Positions 1 to 4,577 of a stretch of 7,886 nt of DNA are shown in pieces; position 1 is the first letter of the stretch, and every line of letters starts with the position of its first letter. A program made the position numbers and the translations under genes. This stretch comes from JAHEEL01 sp039715165 (GTDB lineage Bacteria; Actinomycetota; Acidimicrobiia; Spongiisociales; UBA5794): assembly GCA_039715165.1 (NCBI GenBank), contig JBDLHX010000104.1, forward strand, positions 1-7,886. Direction: 5' to 3'. The notes beneath the pieces are model-generated. The model saw nothing but the letters and a program-made list of their open reading frames with translations. It did not search any database and was not told where the DNA came from.

Positions 1-1
1 G

Positions 2-235
2 GAGATCCTGGTAAGGGAGGAGATGCCATTCCTCGACGACCTCGCCAACGTGGGCCGCAATGATCCGTGCCCCTGCGGCAGCGGCCTCAAGTTCAAGAAA
101 TGCCACGGACATGCAGCCGGAGAGCCACCCCCCCGCAAGCTTCCGGTACACGAAGGCGTGCCCCGTCAACCCGCGACGGAGCGGGGACGGAGAGCCGCCG
201 CGCGCCGGACCGAGATACCCCGGACCGACGCGTGA
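2..235 (+). CDS. C-terminal fragment with SEC-C zinc-binding motif (probable SecA C-terminus)
   Basis: The frame is open from the window edge, so this is the 3' end of a longer gene. Counting from the in-frame Met at 23, GRNDPCPCGSG is followed by a C-x-C-x8-C-H zinc site (C16, C18, C27, H28), the SEC-C motif. In SecA this motif is the extreme C-terminus and binds zinc and SecB or the ribosome. It also occurs on some methionine aminopeptidases and on small uncharacterised proteins. The ATG at 23 has a purine-rich AGGGAGGAG directly abutting it, with no spacer, so I do not take it as the start. About 42 residues follow the zinc motif, rich in Pro and Arg, which is longer than the usual SecA ending. 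A run of seven C at 128-134 lies at the start of this tail and could hide a frameshift. The SEC-C motif is certain; assignment to SecA is inference. Confidence 0.6.
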   Translation, partial: EILVREEMPFLDDLANVGRNDPCPCGSGLKFKKCHGHAAGEPPPRKLPVHEGVPRQPATERGRRAAARRTEIPRTDA

Positions 236-236
236 C

Positions 237-269
237 CGGTCCGAAGGGCCACGGCAGGGATCCGGACCG
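237..269 (+). terminator. possible hairpin downstream of the SEC-C gene
   Basis: CGGTCCG at 237-243 is exactly complementary to CGGACCG at 263-269, giving a 7-bp GC-rich stem with a 19-nt loop, two bases after the stop codon at 233-235. No T-tract follows. A competing pairing, GGCCAC at 247-252 with GTGGCC at 280-285, overlaps it. It could be a weak terminator for the upstream gene, or chance in GC-rich DNA. The rest of the 131-nt gap before 367 shows no convincing -35/-10 pair. Confidence 0.25.
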
Positions 270-366
270 TCGCACTAGGGTGGCCGTCGGAGCACGGTGC
301 TGTTGCTTTGAGGGGGGCACATTCGGGCGACCTGCCCCTGAGAACGACCGAGTGGAGACATAGGCA

Positions 367-2022
367 ATGTCGGATACTGCTGCCGCGAAGCGGACGTTGG
401 TTCACAACTCGAAGCGCGTCGGCCAGATCATCAGCACGATCGCTCACTACGGGTACGCGTCGTGGGTGACCGGGGGCATGCCCGACCAGTTCCGCTCCGC
501 CGCATCGCACATCGGCGATCGCTCGCTCCTCGAGATGAGCGATGGGGAGCGCCTCCGGCACATCTGCCTCGATCTCGGGACAACGTTCATCAAGATCGGC
601 CAACTGCTGAGCACGAGAAGCGATCTCGTCGGTGAGGAGATCGCCTCAGAGCTTGCGAGCCTCCAGGGGCACGTGCCGCCCGACCCGCCAGACGTGATTC
701 GGGCGACGCTCGAATCGGAGCTCGGCCGACCGATCGAGGAAGTCTTCACCGAGTTCAACGACGAGCCGCTCGGCTCGGCGTCGATCGCCCAAGTACATGC
801 GGCCCAGCTCATCGACGGGACCGAGGTGGTGGTCAAGATCCAGCACGCCGGGGTTCGCGACCTCATCGAGAAGGACCTCGACATCCTCGAGGCACTCGCG
901 GTCCTCGTCGAAGCGCACGACGACGAGCTTGCCCTGTACCGCCCGGTGGCGGTGGCCTCCCAGCTCCGCCGGTCGCTGCTCGCAGAGATCGACTTCAACC
1001 TCGAAGCCGCCAACCTCTCCAGATTCCGGGAGAACTTCGCGGACGAGCCGGACGTCGTGATCCCCGAGCCGTATCTCGAGGCGTCGTCCGGGGCTGCGCT
1101 CACGATGTCCTTCCTCGAAGGGGCGCCGCTGTCCGACGTGATCTCGGACCTCGGAGAGAAGGCGGACACGTTTGCGCGGCGGGGAGCAGAGATCTACATC
1201 GAGATGGTCTTCCGGGACAGCATGTTCCACGCCGATCCCCATCCCGGGAACATCGTCATGATGGACGGAGACCGCGTCGGCTTCCTCGACTTCGGCAAGG
1301 TCGGCCGCATCGACGACGACCTCAGCGACCTCATCGACGACATCGTCATTGCGGCCCTCAGCCGTGACCTCGACGGCCTGTCCGACGGGATCATCCGCAT
1401 CTGCGACGCGCCACCGACCCTCGACCGGGGCGCACTGCGAAGCGACCTGGGGGATTGGATCGACCGCTACATCTCCGTCGGCGCGGCGAACATCGACATG
1501 TCCGGCGCCGCCGACGCAGCGGACAAGATCCTCCGCCGGCATCGACTCTTCATGCCGCCCGATGTTGTTCTGCTGATGCGCACACTCGTCCAGCTTCAGG
1601 GGATGCTCGTCGAGACCGGTGTCGACGTGACCATCCAGGAGGTGCTCGAGCCCTACGCCGCGATGATCGCTGCCAGGCAGTTCGCTCCGAAGCGTCTTCT
1701 TCGCGGGGCCCGGCGCACGGCTCGGGACTACGAGCGCCTGATCGAGACGTTCCCCGTCGATGCGGCGGCGATTCTCGAGGGCATCCGAAGGGGACTGATC
1801 GAGATCCCGCTCGACGTCCGAGGGTTGGACCGCAGCGTGAACCGTCTCGTCTACGCCGCCATCACCGCGACCCTGTTCGCCGGATCGTCGCGACTGTGGT
1901 CATCGAAGGTGCCGCCGACCATCGGGGGCGTGTCGGTGCCCGGTGCCGTCGGGACGATCGCCGCAGGAGCATTCGCGATACGGCTTCTCCGTGCGGCGCA
2001 TCGTGCGGGCGGTCTCGGATGA
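367..2022 (+). CDS. ABC1/UbiB/AarF family atypical protein kinase-like protein
   Basis: This is a 551-residue member of the UbiB/ADCK/ABC1 family, whose members support isoprenoid quinone synthesis or membrane lipid homeostasis and act at the membrane; ATPase activity is better supported for them than protein kinase activity. The family signatures are all present: KxGQ (K76-Q79) in the N-terminal extension, the Ala/Ser-rich loop replacing the kinase glycine loop (GSASIAQVH, 136-144), the ATP-binding lysine K157 in VVVKIQ, ExD (E207, D209), the catalytic loop HADPHPGN (288-295) and the DFG triad (308-310). Two hydrophobic stretches near 493-509 and 522-541 look like the C-terminal membrane anchors typical of UbiB. 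The ATG at 367 is preceded by GGAG at 354-357 with a 9-nt spacer. No catalytic residue is missing. The exact substrate cannot be told from sequence; in actinobacteria a menaquinone-related role is plausible. Confidence 0.93.
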   Translation: MSDTAAAKRTLVHNSKRVGQIISTIAHYGYASWVTGGMPDQFRSAASHIGDRSLLEMSDGERLRHICLDLGTTFIKIGQLLSTRSDLVGEEIASELASLQGHVPPDPPDVIRATLESELGRPIEEVFTEFNDEPLGSASIAQVHAAQLIDGTEVVVKIQHAGVRDLIEKDLDILEALAVLVEAHDDELALYRPVAVASQLRRSLLAEIDFNLEAANLSRFRENFADEPDVVIPEPYLEASSGAALTMSFLEGAPLSDVISDLGEKADTFARRGAEIYIEMVFRDSMFHADPHPGNIVMMDGDRVGFLDFGKVGRIDDDLSDLIDDIVIAALSRDLDGLSDGIIRICDAPPTLDRGALRSDLGDWIDRYISVGAANIDMSGAADAADKILRRHRLFMPPDVVLLMRTLVQLQGMLVETGVDVTIQEVLEPYAAMIAARQFAPKRLLRGARRTARDYERLIETFPVDAAAILEGIRRGLIEIPLDVRGLDRSVNRLVYAAITATLFAGSSRLWSSKVPPTIGGVSVPGAVGTIAAGAFAIRLLRAAHRAGGLG

Positions 2023-2087
2023 TGCCGGGCCGGCACCGATTGCGTGCATGGCGAGAAGCCACGAATCCGAGCAGGCAACAGCGAGCT

Positions 2088-2094
2088 GTGGGAG
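2088..2094 (+). promoter_or_regulatory. ribosome binding site that sets the SulP start
   Basis: GTGGGAG at 2088-2094 lies 10 nt before ATG 2105. In-frame ATGs further upstream, at 1943 (inside the kinase gene) and 2048, have no comparable purine-rich sequence before them, and the family homology begins only after 2105. This supports 2105 as the start. Confidence 0.55.
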
Positions 2095-2104
2095 CATTGC
2101 GACG

Positions 2105-3790
2105 ATGTACAAGCTGAAGTCCATGTTCGGGCCGATCTTCAACCGCAAGACGCTGCGCGACGACGCCGTTGCCGGCCTCGTGCTCGGCGTAGAGAGCGTC
2201 CCCGACGGACTCGCCGGCGGATTGCTCGCTGGCGTCAACCCCGTCTTCGGTCTCTACGGCTACATGGTCGGGACGGTCACCGGCGCGCTGTTCACGAGCG
2301 CAGCATTCATGGCCGTCCAGGCCACAGGGGCCATGGCGATCGTCGTCTCCGACGTGTCGGCTGTTCACACCGGCGACGATCCCGAGCGTGCACTGTTCAC
2401 GCTCGCAATGCTCACCGGCGTCGTCATGCTCGTGGCCGGACTACTCAAGCTCGGATCGCTCCTGAGATGGGTGTCGAACGCTGTGTTGGTCGGGTTCATC
2501 AACGCCGTCGGTGTGAACATCGTCCTCGGCCAGCTCGACAACTTCAGCGGGTACGAGGCCGACGGAGCGAACCGTATCACCCGGGCGTTCGACCTTCTGT
2601 TCAACATCTTCCAGGCGCACTGGCCGTCGATGATCATCGGAACGGTGACGATCGCCCTGATCGTCGTCCTCGAACGGACACGCCTTGGACCGCTCGGGAT
2701 GGTCGCAGCGATCGTCGTCACCTCAGCGGCAGTCGTCCTGTTCGGATTGGACAACGTGGCGCAGCTGCGCGACATCACCGACGTGCCCCGGTCCCTACCG
2801 CTGCCCCGTTTCCCCGATCTGCGGCTGATTCCCACGCTGACGATCCCGGCCCTCTCGCTCGCCTTCGTCGGACTCGTTCAAGGCGCGGGCATTTCCGCGA
2901 ATTTCCCGAACCCGGACGGCGATTACCCGGATGCATCGCAGGACTTCGTCGGCCAGGGAGCGGCGAATATCGCCTCCGGCATCCTGCAAGGCATGCCGGT
3001 CGGCGGATCCATGTCGGCCAGCTCGCTGGTGAAGACCGCCGGTGCCAAGTCGAAGGGGGCGCTCGTCATTGCCGGCGGCGTGATGGCCGCCATCGTGCTT
3101 GTCCTGGGCGACATCGTTGGCTACATCGCGATGCCCGCTCTCGCGGGCCTTCTCATGCTTGTCGGGTACCGCACCGTCAAGCCTGCCGACATTGTGGCCG
3201 TCTGGAAGACCGGATTGTCTCAGGCGACGGTCATGACGGTGACGTTCGTGCTGACGATGCTGATCCCACTCCAGTACGCCGTCATCGTGGGCGTCGGGAT
3301 CGCCGTCATCCTCTTCGTGATGAACCAGTCGAACCGCATCACGCTGCGACGCTGGCTCGTTCGCGAGGACGGCCGTCTCCGGGAGACGGACGCACCGGCA
3401 GTGGTCGGGGAGAACGAGGTCATCGTCCTACAACCGTATGGGAGCCTGTTCTTCGCATCGGCGCCGGTCTTCGAGGAGGAGCTCCCTGAGGTGACGACGC
3501 ACACCGATCACTCGGTTGTGATCCTCAGGCTGCGCGGCAAGGGTGACCTCGGATCGACATTCATGGAGGTCCTGAGCAGGTACTCCACGAACCTGATGCA
3601 GGCCAACAGCAAGCTCGTTCTCGTCTACTCGGATGCCCGCGTTCGTGACCAGCTGAGAGTGACCGGAGTCTTGGATCTCCTCACAGAGGACAACGTCTAC
3701 GAGTCGGACGAGTGGCTCGGCGCCACCGTGGCCCGCGCCCACGAAGACGCGACGAAGTGGATCCAGAATCGTATCGACGACGAGGACTGA
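2105..3790 (+). CDS. SulP family inorganic anion transporter with C-terminal STAS domain
   Basis: This 561-residue membrane transporter of the SulP (SLC26) family moves anions such as sulfate or bicarbonate across the cytoplasmic membrane; the substrate cannot be read from the sequence. The N-terminal part has the first-helix signature SVPDGLAGGLLAGVNPVFGLY (31-51), followed by many hydrophobic segments to about residue 406. The SulP core motif appears as GMPVGGSMSASSLVKTAGAKS (296-316), matching the family pattern G-x-P-V-x-G-S-x-S-x-S. The C-terminal STAS domain runs from about 436 (EVIVLQPYGSLFFASAP) to about 550. In it, the position where SpoIIAA-like STAS domains carry a phosphorylated D-x-S-G reads GKGDLGSTF (478-486), a form I recall from actinobacterial SulP proteins. 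The longer open frame back to 1943 overlaps the kinase gene by 80 nt and adds residues unlike the family, so I start at 2105. The 82-nt spacer to the kinase gene allows cotranscription. Confidence 0.92.
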   Translation: MYKLKSMFGPIFNRKTLRDDAVAGLVLGVESVPDGLAGGLLAGVNPVFGLYGYMVGTVTGALFTSAAFMAVQATGAMAIVVSDVSAVHTGDDPERALFTLAMLTGVVMLVAGLLKLGSLLRWVSNAVLVGFINAVGVNIVLGQLDNFSGYEADGANRITRAFDLLFNIFQAHWPSMIIGTVTIALIVVLERTRLGPLGMVAAIVVTSAAVVLFGLDNVAQLRDITDVPRSLPLPRFPDLRLIPTLTIPALSLAFVGLVQGAGISANFPNPDGDYPDASQDFVGQGAANIASGILQGMPVGGSMSASSLVKTAGAKSKGALVIAGGVMAAIVLVLGDIVGYIAMPALAGLLMLVGYRTVKPADIVAVWKTGLSQATVMTVTFVLTMLIPLQYAVIVGVGIAVILFVMNQSNRITLRRWLVREDGRLRETDAPAVVGENEVIVLQPYGSLFFASAPVFEEELPEVTTHTDHSVVILRLRGKGDLGSTFMEVLSRYSTNLMQANSKLVLVYSDARVRDQLRVTGVLDLLTEDNVYESDEWLGATVARAHEDATKWIQNRIDDED

Positions 3791-3891
3791 GTCTGAAGGG
3801 GCCTGGGGGCGAAACCGTCATGCGCGGGCAGAGACCGATTCCGCCCGTCTCTAGATCGCAACTCGTGCGGAGGAGGCAGACCACGTGGAGT

Positions 3892-3923
3892 GGGGAGAGC
3901 CCCGGTTTCCCGAGGCTCTCCTC
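3892..3923. terminator. GC-rich hairpin between convergent genes, probable bidirectional terminator
   Basis: GGAGAGCC at 3894-3901 pairs perfectly with GGCTCTCC at 3914-3921. The stem extends outward by a G-U and a G-C pair (3893/3922, 3892/3923) and inward, past a C/A mismatch, by CGG (3903-3905) with CCG (3910-3912), leaving a TTTC loop. It sits between the stop codons of the SulP gene (3790) and the convergent minus-strand gene (3942). There is no T-run on either side, as is common for actinobacterial hairpin terminators. The remaining bases of this 151-nt gap show nothing else I can support. Confidence 0.65.
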
Positions 3924-3941
3924 CGCCGCCGACCCTGATAG

Positions 3942-4454
3942 CTATCGGTTCCTCTCGAATGGGTCGGTCCAAGCATGCTTGAGTGCAATGCCCTCTTCGA
4001 TTGCGTCCTTCCGTTCGAAGGTCGCGGCTCGTGTCTCGGCTGCCGTCGGCAGCGCGATGCGTTCGATGAGCAGCTCGTCCATTGCTGCTAGTGATTCGGT
4101 CTGGACGAAGGGTCGTTCGATGAGCAGCTCGTCCATTGCTGCTAGTGATTCGGTCTGGACGAGGGGTCGTTCGATGAGCAGCTCGTCCATTGCTGCCAGT
4201 GATTCGGTCTGCACGAAGGCCCTGGCGACGATGCCTTGCTCGATCGCGTCCTTCTTCTCGAAGGCAGCAGCTCGAGTATCGAACTCCGAGCTGACTGCCG
4301 TTGGTGATGCGGCCGGTTCGGAGTCGATGAGGAACCAGACTCCGACTCCGATGCCGATCAGGAGGACCGCGATGGCTGTGATGGTGAGACCCATCTTCCA
4401 TCCCGGCCCAGCACGGCCGACGTGCACCCCTGGTACGTACCGTTGCTCTTGCAT
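3942..4454 (-). CDS. small single-pass membrane protein with nested internal repeats, family not recognised
   Basis: This is a 170-residue protein that I do not recognise. Residues 1-20 are polar and basic (predicted cytoplasmic), and 21-43 form one strong transmembrane helix ending in FLID. The remainder is a charged, predicted extracytoplasmic region without cysteines. That region has two diverged copies of a 17-residue block (DTRAAAFEKKDAIEQGI, 59-75; ETRAATFERKDAIEEGI, 140-156; 13 of 17 identical) flanking three 18-residue repeats (79-96, 97-114, 115-132) with core VQTESLAAMDELLIER. These look helical and amphipathic, with Pro starting the second and third. The start ATG (4452-4454) follows a clear purine-rich site, and codon use is G/C-ending as in the neighbours. 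A plus-strand frame is also open here because the repeat is a multiple of three, but it lacks a start signal and is Ser-rich low complexity. The upstream neighbour on the same strand is the large BTAD regulator, 123 nt away, so cotranscription is possible. Function unknown. Confidence 0.75.
   Translation of the reverse strand: MQEQRYVPGVHVGRAGPGWKMGLTITAIAVLLIGIGVGVWFLIDSEPAASPTAVSSEFDTRAAAFEKKDAIEQGIVARAFVQTESLAAMDELLIERPLVQTESLAAMDELLIERPFVQTESLAAMDELLIERIALPTAAETRAATFERKDAIEEGIALKHAWTDPFERNR
3988..4038 (-). repeat. outer repeat A, C-terminal copy (51 bp)
   Basis: Codes for residues 140-156 of the membrane protein. It aligns without gaps to 4231-4281, with 39 of 51 bases and 13 of 17 residues identical; the substitutions are mostly conservative (D/E, K/R, Q/E). 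It flanks the 54-bp array on the C-terminal side. Confidence 0.85.
4060..4221 (-). repeat. 54-bp tandem repeat, three copies, coding
   Basis: Three head-to-tail 54-bp units occupy 4060-4113, 4114-4167 and 4168-4221. On the plus strand each begins CGTTCGATGAGCAGC. Units 1 and 2 differ at one base (A to G near the unit end), and unit 3 differs at about four. Each unit encodes 18 residues of the minus-strand protein, so copy-number change leaves the frame intact. Near-identity implies recent duplication or homogenisation. Confidence 0.95.
4231..4281 (-). repeat. outer repeat A, N-terminal copy (51 bp)
   Basis: Codes for residues 59-75 of the membrane protein and is the partner of 3988-4038. Its divergence is much higher than that between the 54-bp units, so the duplication of the outer block is older or under relaxed homogenisation. 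Confidence 0.85.
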
Positions 4455-4460
4455 GAGGCA

Positions 4461-4468
4461 CCCCCTCT
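4461..4468 (-). promoter_or_regulatory. ribosome binding site of the repeat membrane protein
   Basis: On the minus strand AGAGGGGG at 4468-4461 lies 6 nt before the ATG at 4454-4452. It is purine-rich and well spaced, which supports both the strand choice and the start of this unrecognised gene. Confidence 0.6.
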
Positions 4469-4481
4469 ATTGAGCACCGGG

Positions 4482-4503
4482 CGCCGTCTGCTTCTCGACG
4501 GCG
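4482..4503 (-). other. hairpin in the spacer between regulator and repeat protein
   Basis: CGCCGTC at 4482-4488 is complementary to GACGGCG at 4497-4503, a 7-bp stem with an 8-nt loop. It lies about 75 nt past the regulator's stop codon and about 13 nt before the ribosome binding site of the next gene. It could terminate or attenuate transcription coming from the regulator, or be a 5'-leader structure; no U-tract follows. The same spacer holds a short dyad, ACGCG-A-CGCGT (4555-4565), and two copies of TCTCATCAT (4528-4536, 4573-4581). No convincing promoter was found in it. Confidence 0.4.
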
Positions 4504-4577
4504 GGCATGTCCAGAGTGCCTGAGCGCTCTCATCATCTGCTCAATGGGCTCTCAACGCGACGCGTTCCACCATCTCA

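Noticed and set aside
646..1542. 298-residue minus-strand frame opposite the kinase gene
   Set aside because: Val/Asp/Glu-rich antisense shadow, typical of high-GC genes; the plus strand carries all UbiB motifs.
1943..2104. N-terminal extension of the SulP protein
   Set aside because: It overlaps the kinase gene by 80 nt and lacks family similarity; the ribosome binding site at 2088-2094 supports ATG 2105.
2044..3489. 481-residue plus-strand frame inside the SulP gene
   Set aside because: Arg/His-rich shadow of the transporter frame with no membrane segments or motifs.
4060..4221. CRISPR-like array
   Set aside because: The units are contiguous with no unique spacers, are 54 bp long, and lie in frame within a protein-coding gene; no cas genes are present.
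3712..4473. 253-residue plus-strand frame through the repeat region
   Set aside because: It overlaps the end of the SulP gene, has no ribosome binding site, and encodes Ser-rich low complexity. It is open because the 54-bp unit is a multiple of three. The minus-strand frame has a transmembrane helix, a good ribosome binding site and G/C-ending codons.
3697..4536. 279-residue minus-strand frame overlapping the repeat protein
   Set aside because: Arg-rich shadow translation in another frame, running into the SulP coding region and carrying no recognisable domain.
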